Below are positions 10,070-23,179 of a stretch of 64,000 nt of DNA, piece after piece. The stretch covers positions 1-64,000 of the forward strand of contig NZ_BMYK01000003.1 in NCBI RefSeq assembly GCF_014652235.1. Reading direction: 5' to 3'. Numbering within the stretch: the first letter of the stretch is position 1; each line of letters begins with the position of its first letter. The position numbers were made by a program, and so were the translations under genes. The DNA is from Pseudorhodoferax aquiterrae (GTDB taxonomy: Bacteria; Pseudomonadota; Gammaproteobacteria; Burkholderiales; Burkholderiaceae_C). A model generated the notes under the pieces. That model saw only the letters and a program-made list of their open reading frames with translations, did not search any database and was not told the origin of the DNA.

Positions 10070-10972
10070 TCAGCCCTCCAGCGCCTGCAGCATCGCGCTG
10101 CGAAACCATTGCGAGGCCGGGTCCGCATCGGCCGTCGCGTGCCAGTACAGAAAGGTTTCCAGCGCCGGCAGCACCACCGGCAAGGCCAGCACCTGGATGC
10201 CGGCCTGGGCGTCGTCCAGCGCGGCCTGCGAGCGCGACATGGTGGCCAGCAGGTCGGTGCGCGCGACGATGGCGCTGGCCGCCGCATGGCGCTGGCAGCG
10301 CACGCGGATGCGGCGCCGCATGCCCAGCCGGCCCAGGGCCACGTCTTCCAGCCCCACGCCGCGCCGCCGGCCCGTCACCAGCACATGCTCCTGCGCCAGG
10401 TAGGCCTCCATGTCAAAACCCGGGCCGATGGCCGGGTGCCCGACTCGCGCCAGCACCACCAGCTCGCTCGTGCCGATCTGCTGACGGCGGATCTCGGCCG
10501 TCAGCGGCAGGCCGATGTCCAGCGCCAGGTCGAGTTCGCCGCTGCGCAGGTCTTCCTCGAGGTTGCCGCGGTCGGCGCGCACCGTCGCCAACCGGATGCC
10601 GGGCGCCTCGCGCGCCACGCGCTCCGCCAGTTCCGGCAGGAAGGACAGCTCGGCCGAGCCGCTCGTGGCGACCTTGAACAGCCGCTGGCTGCTGGCCGGA
10701 TCGAACTGCCCGACCTGGCGCAGCGCCTGATCCAGGCCGCCCAGCGAGGCCCGCACCGTGCCGGCCAGGCCGCGCGCCATGGGCGTGGGGATCATCACGT
10801 TGCCCTGGCGCTCGAACAGCGGATCGCCCAGCAGCTCGCGCAGCCGCGCCAGCGCGTGGCTCACAGCCGGTTGCGACAGGTGCAGCTGGCGCGCGGCCGC
10901 CGTGATGCCGCGCTCGCGGTAGATCGCGTCGAACACGGCGAACAGGTTCAGGTCGATTCGGGACAGTTGCAT
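10070..10972 (-). CDS. LysR-family transcriptional regulator
   Basis: 300 residues with the usual LysR layout. A winged HTH occupies about residues 1-60, with the recognition helix in LHLSQPAVSHALARLRELLGD. A two-lobed periplasmic-binding-like effector domain follows. The sequence opening RIDLNLFAVFDAIYRERG is typical of the NodD/PhcB-like branch. The ATG at 10972 is preferred over an ATG 123 bases upstream because the HTH begins right after it. A divergent Crp-type regulator starts 148 bases away; the target is unknown. Confidence 0.93.
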   Translation of the reverse strand: MQLSRIDLNLFAVFDAIYRERGITAAARQLHLSQPAVSHALARLRELLGDPLFERQGNVMIPTPMARGLAGTVRASLGGLDQALRQVGQFDPASSQRLFKVATSGSAELSFLPELAERVAREAPGIRLATVRADRGNLEEDLRSGELDLALDIGLPLTAEIRRQQIGTSELVVLARVGHPAIGPGFDMEAYLAQEHVLVTGRRRGVGLEDVALGRLGMRRRIRVRCQRHAAASAIVARTDLLATMSRSQAALDDAQAGIQVLALPVVLPALETFLYWHATADADPASQWFRSAMLQALEG

Positions 10973-11120
10973 GGTCTCGCCAGGGGTGGGCAGGCTATGC
11001 ACGCGGCAAATACCGCGTGATGCGCACATTGCATTCGCCTTCGCGCAAGTGCGCTGGCAAGCTGGCGCCTTCCCGGCCTGCCGCCAGCGGGCCATTGTCC
11101 CTCTTCAGCCCGAGCCATCC

Positions 11121-11951
11121 GTGACCCTGCACGCACCGACGCACCCCGCCGTCTCCGACCGCTTCGCTCCGCTGCACGCCCTGGTCTGGCGCCCCGAGCC
11201 CGGCTCCAGCGCGCAGCATCGCTCGTGGACGCTGGAGCGCCCGCGCCCGTCCGTCATTTCGCCGACCCACCAACGCACGCTGCTGGCCGCCGACTGGCTG
11301 GCCGGCGTGGGCGAGGCCGCGCGCGAGGCGTTCATGGCAGCGCTCGGCGTCACCAAGGTCGCAGCCGGCGAGCAATTGCTGCACCAGGGCGAGGACAGCG
11401 TGCTCTGGTACGGCGTGGCCAGCGGCGCGGTGCGCCTGGGCAGTGTGAGCGCCTCGGGCCGGCAGCTCAGCGCCGCCCTCGTCGCGCCGGGCGAATGGTT
11501 CGGCGAAGGTCCGGCCCTGGGCCGCCTGGCCGAAGCCTGCAGCGCCCATGCCCATGCCGACTCGGTGCTGGTGTCCTTGCGCCTGGACACGCTGCGCCGG
11601 CTCACCGCCGCCCATGCCGACCTGCGCCACGCGCTGCTGCGCTGGAGCGCCGTGCGCCAGCGCGCCGCCATGGAGGCCGTGCTGCAGGCCGCCAGCGCGC
11701 CGCTGAGCCAGCGCCTGGCCGCCTGCCTGCTCGACCTGGGCCAGCGCTTCGGCCAGCCGCAGGAAGAAGGCTTTCGCATCGCGCTGCCGCTCACGCAGAC
11801 CGACCTTGCGCAACTCGTCGCCACCAGCCGCCAGCGCCTGAACCAGGGCATGCAGGACCTGCGCCGCCTGCGCGTGCTCGACACGCGCGAGGCGCAGATC
11901 ACCGTGCTGTCGACCGAGGCCCTGCAGCGCCGCGCCCGCCTGCCGGCCTGA
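11121..11951 (+). CDS. Crp/Fnr-family transcriptional regulator
   Basis: 276 residues from the GTG at 11121; an ATG at 10971 in the same frame would add 50 residues with no family resemblance. A cyclic-nucleotide-like beta-roll lies at about residues 65-165 (GEQLLHQGEDS, PGEWFGEGPAL). A C-terminal winged HTH contains LTQTDLAQLVATSRQRLNQ. The phosphate-cassette position that in CRP reads R-S-A is C-S-A here, so cAMP binding is doubtful. No Fnr-type N-terminal cysteine cluster is visible. The gene converges with the TetR gene, leaving 3 bases between the stops. Confidence 0.8.
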   Translation: MTLHAPTHPAVSDRFAPLHALVWRPEPGSSAQHRSWTLERPRPSVISPTHQRTLLAADWLAGVGEAAREAFMAALGVTKVAAGEQLLHQGEDSVLWYGVASGAVRLGSVSASGRQLSAALVAPGEWFGEGPALGRLAEACSAHAHADSVLVSLRLDTLRRLTAAHADLRHALLRWSAVRQRAAMEAVLQAASAPLSQRLAACLLDLGQRFGQPQEEGFRIALPLTQTDLAQLVATSRQRLNQGMQDLRRLRVLDTREAQITVLSTEALQRRARLPA

Positions 11952-11954
11952 CGT

Positions 11955-13169
11955 TCACTCCAGCCCCATCAGCAGCGGCCGCACGTAGAGCGCGACGGCC
12001 GCCTGCGGCGTCGTGCCGGGCACGAAGCGTTGCAGCTCCGCCGCGGCATTGATGCCCACCATGGCCAGCTGCGCCGCCTGCATCGGGTCCAGCGGCCGGA
12101 TCGAACCGTCCACCATGCCACCCACCACGAGCGAGGACAGCCGCTCGCCGATGCGCCCCAGGGCCTGGCGGATGCGGCTGCGCTCGGCCGCGTCCGGCAG
12201 CGTCGGCACGGCCGACCACTGCAGCAGCGGGCTTCCGTCCGGCGTGATCTGGAACAGCACCAGCGCGCGCAGCACGGCGCACAGGCGCTCCCAGCCGCTC
12301 GCGTCTTCCTGCTCGGCCTGGGCCAGTGCCTGGCGCACGATGGCGAAGGTCTGGTCGAAGCAGCAGGCGACGAGGTCGTCCTTGGTCTCGTTGTGGTAGT
12401 AAAAGCCGCCCTTGGTCATGTTGAGCCGCTCCGCGATGCGGTTGACCGAGGCGCCGCGGTAGCCCTGCTCGTTGATGAGCTGGGTGGCCGTGCGCAGGAA
12501 GGCCGCCGAAGGCGACAGGTCGGCCGAGCCGAGCTGCCAATGCGCCTCGCAACCTTCGGCCTGCCAGCGTGCACCGGGCGCCATGAGCCCGCGCAGCAAC
12601 AGGCCCAGCATCCCGTCGACCACGGCGCCGAAGCGTTCGGGCTCGTGCCGCAGCAGCCAGACGCGCTGCGCGTTGACCACGCCCAGCACGATGTGGGTGC
12701 GCGCGTTGGCGGCGCTGCGGTCGGCCGTGGCCTCGTCGTTGAGCAGGCGGCGCAGCCGGCGGAACATGTCCTCGTAGGCCGCGTACACGGGCGCCATGTG
12801 CTCGCCACGCAGTGCGCGCAGGTCGTGGAAGCGCGTCACGGGCGCATGCTGCCCCTGCTCCACGGCCGCGAGCACCTGCGCGTGCGCGTGCAGCAGCGCG
12901 GCCAGCCGTGCGGGCAGGCCGGTCTGCGCCATGGCCTGCTCGGTCAGACGGTTGTAGAGCTCGATGCTGCGCAGGTAACAGGCGGCTGCCAGGTCTTCCT
13001 TGCGCCGGAAGTAGTAGGTGACGCTGTTCTTGACGAGGCCCACGCCCTCGGCCACGGCCGACAGCGTGGTGCCGCGGATGCCGTGCTCGTTGAGCAGGCC
13101 CGATGCCGAGGCGATCAGCGCCTCGCGCTTGTCTGCGAACTTGGTGGTCTGCGCGGGAGAGGTGTTCAT
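11955..13169 (-). CDS. Tandem double-TetR transcriptional regulator (copy 1)
   Basis: 404 residues, twice the usual ~200 of a TetR protein. It holds two complete TetR units in one chain: a first HTH at about residues 15-60 (TTLSAVAEGVGLVKNSVTYY) and a second at about 225-270 (ASVNRIAERLNMTKGGFYYH). Each HTH is followed by its own alpha-helical ligand/dimer region. It lies 39 bases downstream of the acyl-CoA dehydrogenase gene on the same strand. A paralog of the same architecture sits at 15914-17188, and both probably control the surrounding beta-oxidation genes. Confidence 0.9.
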   Translation of the reverse strand: MNTSPAQTTKFADKREALIASASGLLNEHGIRGTTLSAVAEGVGLVKNSVTYYFRRKEDLAAACYLRSIELYNRLTEQAMAQTGLPARLAALLHAHAQVLAAVEQGQHAPVTRFHDLRALRGEHMAPVYAAYEDMFRRLRRLLNDEATADRSAANARTHIVLGVVNAQRVWLLRHEPERFGAVVDGMLGLLLRGLMAPGARWQAEGCEAHWQLGSADLSPSAAFLRTATQLINEQGYRGASVNRIAERLNMTKGGFYYHNETKDDLVACCFDQTFAIVRQALAQAEQEDASGWERLCAVLRALVLFQITPDGSPLLQWSAVPTLPDAAERSRIRQALGRIGERLSSLVVGGMVDGSIRPLDPMQAAQLAMVGINAAAELQRFVPGTTPQAAVALYVRPLLMGLE

Positions 13170-13208
13170 GGTGGGCGGCCGCGATTGTCCGCGAGCCGCC
13201 CTGTCCGG

Positions 13209-14525
<1,317 letters not shown>

Positions 14526-14756
14526 GGTCAGAGGATCTCCAGGCGTGCTGTTGGTCGGTGGTTTCAGACACGCAGTATGGAAGATAGCCTGATGCCCCGG
14601 AGTCCAATCCGCGACAGCGCCATGCAGGGTTTGCACGGGGCTGCGCAGCAGGTGGCGCCGCTACCATTTTTGGCGTTTCATCCCCGGAGTACGGCCTGTC
14701 CCGCACCGGACAGCGGCCGCCCCCGCGCCCCCATTCCCAACCCACAGGACACCACC
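14526..14756. promoter_or_regulatory. Divergent acyl-CoA dehydrogenase / thiolase control region
   Basis: 231 bases between divergent beta-oxidation genes. An inverted repeat CTGTCC-N6-GGACAG (14696-14701 and 14708-14713), extended by GGC/GCC flanks, lies about 45 bases before the thiolase ATG. It has the size and spacing of a TetR-type operator. Assigning it to either double-TetR protein is inference. Confidence 0.45.
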
Positions 14757-15917
14757 ATGCGCCAAGCCGTCATCGTCTCCTATGCCCGCACCGGCCTTGC
14801 CAAGGCCGGCCGCGGCGGCTTCAACGACACGCCCGCCATGACCATGCTGGGCCACGCCATCCGCCATGCCGTGCAGCGCTCGGGCGCCGAGCCGGCCGAG
14901 GTCGAGGACGTGATCGCCGGCTGCGTGGCCTCGTCGGGCAACGTGGCGCGCGCCGCCGCGCTGCTGGCCGGCCTGCCCGTCACCACGGCCGGCATGACGC
15001 TGCACCGTGCCTGCTCCTCGGGCCTGAACGCCATCGCCGTGGCCGCACACCACATCGTCGAAGGCAACGCCGACGTGATGGTCGGCGGCGGCGTGGACTC
15101 CATCAGCCTGCAGGGCGGTGGCGGCGGTGGCCGCGACCCCCTGCTCGAGCAGCAGCACCCGGCCTTCTGGATGCCCATGATCGACACGGCCGACATCGTG
15201 GCCGAGCGCTACGGCCTGTCGCGCCAGTACCAGGACGAGTACGCGCTGCGCTCGCAGCAACTCATGGCCGCTGCGCAGGAGGCCGGCAAGTTCAAGGACG
15301 AGATCATCTCGGTCCAGACCCGCATGAAGGTCGTCGACAAGGTCACCAAGGCCGAGAGCTACGTCGACGCCGTGGTCGATCGCGACGAGTGCAACCGCCC
15401 CGACACCACGCTGGCGGGCCTGGCCAAGCTCGAACCCGTCAAGGGACCCGGCAAGTTCGTCACCGCGGGCAATGCGAGCCAGCTGTCCGACGGTGCGGCC
15501 GCCGTCGTGCTCATGGAGGCCAAGGAGGCCGAGCGCCGCGGCCTGCAGCCGCTGGGCGCGTTCAAGGGCTGGGCCGTGGCCGGCTGCGAGCCCGACGAGA
15601 TGGGCATCGGCCCGGTGTTCGCGATCCCGCGCCTGCTGGAACGCCATGGCCTGAAGATCCAGGACATCGACCTGTGGGAGCTCAACGAAGCCTTCGCGAG
15701 CCAGTGCCTGTACTGCCGCGACAAGCTCGGCATCGACCCCGCCATCTACAACGTCAACGGCGGGTCGATTGCCATCGGTCACCCCTTCGGCATGACCGGC
15801 GCGCGCCTCACCGGCCATGTGCTCATGGAAGGCAAGCGCCGTGGCGCCAAGCATGTCGTGGTGTCCATGTGCATCGGCGGCGGCATGGGCGGCGCGGGCC
15901 TGTTCGAGGTGTTGTGA
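14757..15917 (+). CDS. Acetyl-CoA acyltransferase (thiolase)
   Basis: 386 residues, the length of degradative thiolases that cleave 3-ketoacyl-CoA with CoA to release acetyl-CoA. The nucleophilic Cys lies in [12 protein letters not shown] (about residue 86), the [16 protein letters not shown] histidine motif near residue 340, and the second catalytic Cys in [11 protein letters not shown] near the end. An unusual run of seven glycines near residue 120 lies in the loop domain. The stop overlaps the GTG of the following double-TetR gene, and the hydratase/dehydrogenase gene comes next, so the three form one operon. Confidence 0.95.
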   Translation: MRQAVIVSYARTGLAKAGRGGFNDTPAMTMLGHAIRHAVQRSGAEPAEVEDVIAGCVASSGNVARAAALLAGLPVTTAGMTLHRACSSGLNAIAVAAHHIVEGNADVMVGGGVDSISLQGGGGGGRDPLLEQQHPAFWMPMIDTADIVAERYGLSRQYQDEYALRSQQLMAAAQEAGKFKDEIISVQTRMKVVDKVTKAESYVDAVVDRDECNRPDTTLAGLAKLEPVKGPGKFVTAGNASQLSDGAAAVVLMEAKEAERRGLQPLGAFKGWAVAGCEPDEMGIGPVFAIPRLLERHGLKIQDIDLWELNEAFASQCLYCRDKLGIDPAIYNVNGGSIAIGHPFGMTGARLTGHVLMEGKRRGAKHVVVSMCIGGGMGGAGLFEVL

Positions 15918-17188
15918 CGGCGGCCACCAGCGCCGCAGCCCGGCCATCCCGCCGGCGCGCCGCCGCCAAGGTGCCGGCCAGCCGCACGACCGACCGCTTC
16001 CAGGTCAAGCGCGAGGCCATCCTGGCCGCGGCGGCAGAGGAATTCAACCGGCATGGCATGAAGGGCGTCACGCTGGCCGGCGTGGCCGAGCGCGTGGGCC
16101 TGCACAAGGCCAGCGTGGGCTACTACCACCGGCACAAGGAGGACCTCGCGGCCGACTGCCTGCTGCAGGCCATCGCGGCCATGCAGGAGGTGGTGAAGGC
16201 GGCCCTGGCCGAGCCCGAGCCCGAGCGCCGCATCCACGCCTTCCTGCGCGGGCAGGCCGCGCTGCTGGCCGACATCGCCACGGGCCGGCGCGGCGCACTG
16301 GTCTCGTTCAACGAGATCCGCGCGCTGGCCTCGCCGCAGGTGGACCAGGTCGTGGCGGCCTACAGCGCGCTGTTCCGCAGCCTGCGCCAGTGCTTTCCCA
16401 GCGCCGGCTGGACGCCGCCCCAGCGCAACGCGCGCACGCACCTGCTGCTGGCCCTGGCCAACATCATGCGCAACTGGATCGACCGCTACGAACCCGACGA
16501 CTACGTGCACGCCGCCCAAGCCCTGGCCGAGCTGCTGCTCGGCGGCCTGGCCACCGACGCGCGGCGCTGGCAGACCCAGCGCGGGCCGCAGCTGCAGGCC
16601 GCGCCCGCCGAGGGCACGGAGGTGCGCGAGGCCTTCCTGCGCGCGGCCACGGCGCTCGTCAACGAACAGGGCTTCCGCGGTGCCTCGGTCGATGCGATCT
16701 CGGCCCGGCTGCACCTGACCAAGGGCTCGTTCTACCACCACCATGCAAGCAAGGACGAACTCGTCGCGCAGTGCTTCGAACGCAGCTTCGCCGTGATCCG
16801 CCAGACTCAGCGCGAGGCCATGGCGCAGACCGCCTCGGGCTGGGAGCGGCTCGTGGCCAGCAGCTGCGCGCTGGTGCGCTTCCAGTTGTCCGAGGCCGGG
16901 CCACTGCTGCGCTCGTCGGCGCGCAGCGTGCTGGCCGAGGGCGCGCGCCACGACCCCATCCAGCGCGGCAACCAGCTGACCGAGCGCTTCGGCCTGTTCA
17001 TCGTGGACGGCATGCGCGAAGGCGCGATCCGCCCCGTGGACGCCAGCCTGGCCGCGCAGCAGGTGGCCGGCATGGTCAACGCCGCCTCGTCGCTGCGCAC
17101 CTGGGTGGCCGGCATCCGCCTGGACGACGCCGTGCCGCTCTACGTCCAACCCCTGTTCACCGGCATCCTGGCGCCGCCGACGCCTTGA
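15914..17188 (+). CDS. Tandem double-TetR transcriptional regulator (copy 2)
   Basis: 424 residues from a GTG that overlaps the thiolase stop as GTGA, indicating coupled translation. An Arg/Ala-rich N-terminal tail of about 28 residues precedes the first TetR HTH (about residues 45-80, [20 protein letters not shown]). A second full TetR unit starts near residue 235 ([20 protein letters not shown]). Architecture and many motifs match the 11955-13169 protein, so the pair are paralogs. It sits between thiolase and hydratase/dehydrogenase genes and probably senses an acyl-CoA intermediate (inference). Confidence 0.9.
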   Translation: MTAATSAAARPSRRRAAAKVPASRTTDRFQVKREAILAAAAEEFNRHGMKGVTLAGVAERVGLHKASVGYYHRHKEDLAADCLLQAIAAMQEVVKAALAEPEPERRIHAFLRGQAALLADIATGRRGALVSFNEIRALASPQVDQVVAAYSALFRSLRQCFPSAGWTPPQRNARTHLLLALANIMRNWIDRYEPDDYVHAAQALAELLLGGLATDARRWQTQRGPQLQAAPAEGTEVREAFLRAATALVNEQGFRGASVDAISARLHLTKGSFYHHHASKDELVAQCFERSFAVIRQTQREAMAQTASGWERLVASSCALVRFQLSEAGPLLRSSARSVLAEGARHDPIQRGNQLTERFGLFIVDGMREGAIRPVDASLAAQQVAGMVNAASSLRTWVAGIRLDDAVPLYVQPLFTGILAPPTP

Positions 17189-17222
17189 CTGCTCTTCGTT
17201 CCATCCACTTCGGAGACATCCC

Positions 17223-19313
<2,091 letters not shown>

Positions 19314-19346
19314 CAGTGGCGCAAGTATTGCCTGCGCAGTAGTGAC

Positions 19347-19679
19347 ATGGAGCCGGAAGATGACAACGAGATCGTCAAGATCCAGGCCGAGAACTTGGAC
19401 GATTTCGAGCGCAAGCTTCTCAACTACATCAAGGACAAGAGCCGCTACTTCGTGTCTGACATCGAGAAGCAGCTGAGCCAGCGCGCGATTGGCTTCGACA
19501 ACAACGACAACGACATTCTTAAAGGCATGCGCAAGACCGGCGGCGATCTCTTGCGCGGCCCACCAAGCACGCGTTGCGCGACCCGGTTGTGCGATGAAAT
19601 GTCATTTAAAAACATTCATCTACGACAAAATGGCGTTGCAGTCGATCGGGCGAAATGTGCAGCGGCAAGCATTTTGTGA
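19347..19679 (+). pseudogene. Possible truncated or frameshifted gene remnant
   Basis: 110-residue ORF. The first ~68 residues are rich in Asp, Glu, Lys and Asn and look like genuine soluble protein (EIVKIQAENLDDFERKLLNY). From about residue 70 (RGPPSTRCATRLC) the composition turns into random high-Cys/Arg translation, as if the frame had been lost. No ribosome-binding site is obvious before ATG 19347. I do not recognise the family. Confidence 0.25.
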
Positions 19680-19715
19680 GCCCCAATTGCCTCAGCTTCC
19701 GAGGTGGGCTGATCT

Positions 19716-19961
19716 GTGGATAACTCGCTTTCGGCGAAAGTACGGGTTGTGGCATCCCGGAAAATTCGCGGCATGGATAAACAACCTCGTCGGCTTCAAC
19801 GACCCGACCCGTTGAAGCACTTCGCCAAAGACTCACCCGAGGTCCGGCTGAAAGCCCTGTGGATTGACCGGCTGCCAGCAATCTTGGGCGCGGCGGGAGG
19901 CGTTATGACTGTTGGTATTGGATCCGTTCTGTGGTTCGGGTGGGTTCGTGGTTGGTGGTGA
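19716..19961 (+). CDS. Possible small membrane protein, unknown
   Basis: 81 residues (62 if started at the inner ATG near 19773). A charged N-terminal half with PDPLKHFAKDSPEVRLKALW precedes a hydrophobic segment PAILGAAGGVMTVGIGSVLW that could be one transmembrane helix, and the protein ends with WFGWVRGWW. No family is recognised and there is no strong ribosome-binding site. It may be real because a C-terminal hydrophobic helix after an amphipathic segment is unlikely from random high-GC frames, but support is weak. Confidence 0.3.
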   Translation: MDNSLSAKVRVVASRKIRGMDKQPRRLQRPDPLKHFAKDSPEVRLKALWIDRLPAILGAAGGVMTVGIGSVLWFGWVRGWW

Positions 19962-20195
19962 CGATTGCCAGGCCCTGGTCGGGATTATGTTGACGTGACG
20001 ACCCGCCCCATCTTGGCTACAGAGTCGCTTCGTGCGGAGGCATCACAACACAGTACGTGTCGCTGTTTCGAGAAAACGGAAACACGTGGGGGACAACGTG
20101 TCCTTGCCGGTGACATGCCAGCTCATGCGAAAAATAGAACCGAGCCGCCGAGTCATCGGCAGGCGCCAACCACGCACTGATCGAAAGGACATGGA

Positions 20196-20447
20196 ATGAC
20201 TACTTCGCCTAAGGCAGTGCGTTTCGACGACGACAGCATGTGGGTCCAACTGGACGACGGCCGCGTCATCGCCGTGCCGCTGGCCTGGTTCCCACGTCTG
20301 CTGGCGGCATCGCCCGAGCAGCGCGCGCAGTTCGAACTCAGCGCGCGCGGCATCCACTGGGACGCGCTGGACGAAGACATTTCTGTTGATGGCCTGCTGG
20401 CCGGCCATGGCGACCTGACGCAGGGTCGGGCCGTGACCTCGGCCTGA
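20196..20447 (+). CDS. DUF2442 domain protein
   Basis: 83 residues with the DUF2442 pattern: VRFDDDSMWVQLDDGRVIAV near the start, a PLAWFPRLL segment and the typical WDALDEDISVDGLL end. The function is unknown. Genes of this family commonly sit next to a DUF4160 gene and have toxin-antitoxin-like neighbourhoods, but no DUF4160 partner is present here. A GAAAGGA ribosome-binding site lies about 8 bases before ATG 20196. It converges with the binding-protein gene ending at 20501. A short CGCGCGG/CCGCGCG hairpin in the 53-base gap may end transcription. Confidence 0.82.
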   Translation: MTTSPKAVRFDDDSMWVQLDDGRVIAVPLAWFPRLLAASPEQRAQFELSARGIHWDALDEDISVDGLLAGHGDLTQGRAVTSA

Positions 20448-20500
20448 ATCGCGAGCGCGCGGCCAGCCGCTGGGCAAGACCGCGCGCGGCGTCAGCCCAG

Positions 20501-21658
20501 CTACTTCAGCGAGTTCAGCATGACTTCCCGAATCTTCCCGTCCTCCACCACCGCAGCCCGCCCATCCGCCTCCGAACTGCCGGTCGCATCCACGCCGGAC
20601 ACGCCAAACATGTTCTCCCGGCGCGGCATGGTCTTGAAGGCCTCGCTGAGCTTGGCGCGGATGGCCGTGGCGTCGGTCACGCTGCCGGCCAGCTTCATGG
20701 CCAGCGCAGTCGCGTGGACGGCGCTGTAGTTGAGTGAGGTCTCCGAGGTCACGAGCCGGTTCGGATAGAGCTTCTGGAAGCGCTGCACGAAGGCCACCGA
20801 CTCGGGCAGCTTGTCTTCCATCACGGGCAGCACGCCGATCGCACCGTTGAGCGAGGCGTAGCCGCCGCTGACCTTGGCCACCTCGTCCAGCTTGGCCTGG
20901 TCGATCAGGATGAAGCCGCCCTTGAAGCCCAGCTCGCGGGCCTGCTTGACCACGAGACCGGTCGGCTCCGACGGCCCGCCGATGAACAGCACGTCGGGCT
21001 TGCCGGCCAGCGCGCGGCTGACACCGCTGTAGAAGTCCGTCGCCCGCGTGTAGCTCATGGGGTTGTCGGCCACCACCTTGCCGCCGGCCTTCTCCAGCAG
21101 GGGCTTGAACGCGGCGTTCCAGGCCTTGGCGTAGTCGTGGTCGGCATCGGCGATGGCCACGTTCTTGCCGAACTTCTTGGTCGTGTAGTGGATGAAGGGC
21201 TCGATGTAAGAGGTGAAGTCCGGCGGAATCCGCAAGGTCAGCTTGTTGCCGCGCGCGGTGATCTGCGGTGTGCTGCTGTAGGCCAGCACCAGGTACTTCT
21301 GCGCCTCGTTGTTGGTCTGCAGGGCATAGATGCCGCCCGAGTGCGGCACGAGGATGGCCGGCGTCTTGCTCTCCTGCACCAGGCGCTGCGCGTTGATGGC
21401 GGTCTCCGATGGGTTGTACTTGTCGTCCAGCGCCGCGATCTCCAGCTTGTACTTCTTGCCGGCGACCTCGAAGCCCGCGGCGTTGATCTCGTCCACGGCC
21501 ATGTTCATGCCGTCCAGCACGTTCTTACCGTACAGGGCGGCGCCGCCGCTCAAGGGGCCCGAGAAGCCGATCTTCACGACCTCCTGCGCCCAGGCAGGGG
21601 CGCTGAGCGCCAGCCCGGCGGCAAGTGCGGCGGCAAGACGGTTGGGTTGCAAACGCAT
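20501..21658 (-). CDS. Branched-chain-amino-acid-type ABC transporter substrate-binding protein
   Basis: 385 residues. A Sec signal peptide of about 25 residues (MRLQPNRLAAALAAGLALSA, cleavage after AWA) leads into a type I periplasmic-binding fold of the LivJ/AmiC-like group (VVKIGFSGPLSGGAALYGKN). Such proteins bind amino acids but, in these bacteria, also aromatic acids and other carboxylates; the ligand cannot be read. Last gene of the GntR-headed array and 32 bases after livF, so it is the receptor of the Liv-type importer. Confidence 0.93.
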   Translation of the reverse strand: MRLQPNRLAAALAAGLALSAPAWAQEVVKIGFSGPLSGGAALYGKNVLDGMNMAVDEINAAGFEVAGKKYKLEIAALDDKYNPSETAINAQRLVQESKTPAILVPHSGGIYALQTNNEAQKYLVLAYSSTPQITARGNKLTLRIPPDFTSYIEPFIHYTTKKFGKNVAIADADHDYAKAWNAAFKPLLEKAGGKVVADNPMSYTRATDFYSGVSRALAGKPDVLFIGGPSEPTGLVVKQARELGFKGGFILIDQAKLDEVAKVSGGYASLNGAIGVLPVMEDKLPESVAFVQRFQKLYPNRLVTSETSLNYSAVHATALAMKLAGSVTDATAIRAKLSEAFKTMPRRENMFGVSGVDATGSSEADGRAAVVEDGKIREVMLNSLK

Positions 21659-21690
21659 GGCAGTCTCCTTCGTGTGTAAAAAATGGACGC

Positions 21691-22398
21691 TCAGGCGCCG
21701 ATGTAGGCGCGCCGCACGGCTTCGTTGTTGAGCAGGCTGTTGCGGTCGCCTTCGAGCACGATGCGCCCACGCTCCAGCACGTAGGCGCGGTGCGCGATGC
21801 GCAGTGCCGCAAACGCGTTCTGCTCGGCCAGCAGCACCGTGGTGCCGGCCTGGTTGATGCGCTGGATGACCTCGAACACCATCTTGACCACCAGGGGTGC
21901 CAGGCCCAGCGAGGGTTCGTCCAGCAGCAGCGCCTTGGGCCGGCCCATCAGCGCGCGGCCGATCGCCACCATCTGCTGCTGACCACCGCTCAGCGAGCCG
22001 GCCGGGTCGTCCTTCTTCTCGGCGAGGATGGGAAACATCCCCAGCACCTCGTCCAGGATCTTCTGGTTGCCGGCCCGGTCGCCGCGGTGCACATAGGCGC
22101 CCAGCGTGAGGTTCTTGAGCACCGACATCTGCGGGAACAGCTTGCGGCCCTCCGGACACTGCACCACGCCGGATGCAACGATCTGCGAGGGCTTCATGCC
22201 GACGAGTTCCTGGCCCTTGAACTGGATGCTGCCGCCGGCCGCCTTGTGCAGGCCGCTGGCGGTCAGGAAGATCGAACTCTTGCCGGCGCCGTTCGCGCCC
22301 AGCAGCACCACCAGTTCGCCCTCGCGCGCATGCAGGCTCACACCGTCCAGCGCGCGGAAGCTGCCGTAGTTGAGGCTGACCTTGTCAAACGCGAGCAT
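21691..22398 (-). CDS. livF: Liv-type ABC transporter ATPase, LivF
   Basis: 235 residues, standard LivF length. Walker A is GANGAGKSS, the signature motif [16 protein letters not shown], and Walker [13 protein letters not shown]. It energises the LivHM permease in the inner membrane. ATG 22398 lies 14 bases inside the end of livG, so translation is probably coupled. A longer frame to 22449 is antisense of nothing useful and lacks homology. Confidence 0.93.
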   Translation of the reverse strand: MLAFDKVSLNYGSFRALDGVSLHAREGELVVLLGANGAGKSSIFLTASGLHKAAGGSIQFKGQELVGMKPSQIVASGVVQCPEGRKLFPQMSVLKNLTLGAYVHRGDRAGNQKILDEVLGMFPILAEKKDDPAGSLSGGQQQMVAIGRALMGRPKALLLDEPSLGLAPLVVKMVFEVIQRINQAGTTVLLAEQNAFAALRIAHRAYVLERGRIVLEGDRNSLLNNEAVRRAYIGA

Positions 22399-23179
22399 CG
22401 GTGGACTCCAGGTGGTCGATCCCCGCGTGGTCGGTGCCCAGGTAGGCATCGATCACGGCCGGGTTGCTGCGGATCTCGGCCGGCGTGCCTTCGGCGATGC
22501 GCTCGCCGTAGTTCAGCACCAGGATCTTGTCGGCCAGGCGCATGATCATGTCCATCTTGTGCTCGATCAGGCAGACGGTCAGGCCGCTCTTCACCATCTT
22601 GCGGATCAGCTCCGCGAGGCCGAGCGTCTCGTCCGGGTTGACGCCGCCGGCGGGCTCGTCCAGCAGCACCAGCGACGGGTCGGTCGACAGGGCCAGCGCG
22701 AAGGCCAGGCGCTTGCGCTCCTCCTGCGAGATGTCGCCGGCCACCCGGTGCTCCAGGTGCGCCAGGCCCACGAAGTCGAGTGCCGCGCGCGCCTTCTCGC
22801 GGCAGACCTGCTCCTCCTGCCGCAGCCGCCGGGAGCCGACCAGCACGTCCCACAGGCCTGAGCGCGTGCGCAGGCGGTGGCCCACGATCAGGTTGTCGAG
22901 CACCGTGGCCACGTCGAACAGCGTCGTGGTCTGGAAGGTGCGCGCGATGCCCAGGCGCGCCATGCGGTCCGCCGGCAGGTTGGTGACGTCCTGGCCCTGG
23001 AAGACGATGCGCCCGCTCGTGGGACGGTGCACGCCGCTGATCAGGTTGAAGAAGGTGGTCTTGCCAGCGCCGTTGGGGCCGATGATGGCGTTGATGCGGC
23101 CGGCCTCGATGGTGGTGCTGACGTCGTGGACGGCCGCCAGGCCGCCGAAGCGCTTGGTGAGGTGGCTGATCTCAAGCAT
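22385..23179 (-). CDS. livG: Liv-type ABC transporter ATPase, LivG
   Basis: 264 residues. Walker A is GPNGAGKTT, Walker [16 protein letters not shown], and the switch histidine lies in [11 protein letters not shown]. The signature motif reads [13 protein letters not shown] instead of the LSYGQ/LSGGQ form, a variant that departs from the partner LivF. Its stop overlaps the livF start by 14 bases, and its start lies 8 bases inside the livM end. It pairs with LivF as the nucleotide-binding heterodimer. Confidence 0.92.
   Translation of the reverse strand: MLEISHLTKRFGGLAAVHDVSTTIEAGRINAIIGPNGAGKTTFFNLISGVHRPTSGRIVFQGQDVTNLPADRMARLGIARTFQTTTLFDVATVLDNLIVGHRLRTRSGLWDVLVGSRRLRQEEQVCREKARAALDFVGLAHLEHRVAGDISQEERKRLAFALALSTDPSLVLLDEPAGGVNPDETLGLAELIRKMVKSGLTVCLIEHKMDMIMRLADKILVLNYGERIAEGTPAEIRSNPAVIDAYLGTDHAGIDHLESTDARV

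Larger units (their letters stand above)
19314..20195. other. Lower-GC intergenic stretch with fragmentary ORFs
   Basis: 882 bases with visibly more A/T than the neighbours (for example around 19590-19640 and 20040-20130) and no recognisable gene. Short plus-strand ORFs at 19347-19679 and 19716-19961 are the only candidates and are listed separately. No transposase, integrase motif, tRNA or clear attachment repeat is visible. It lies directly after the codon-usage break in the preceding gene, which fits a decayed insertion. Confidence 0.6.

Noticed and set aside
20043-20477. Minus-strand ORF of 144 codons opposite the DUF2442 gene
   Set aside because: The plus-strand DUF2442 protein matches its family and has a ribosome-binding site; the minus frame has no recognisable features.
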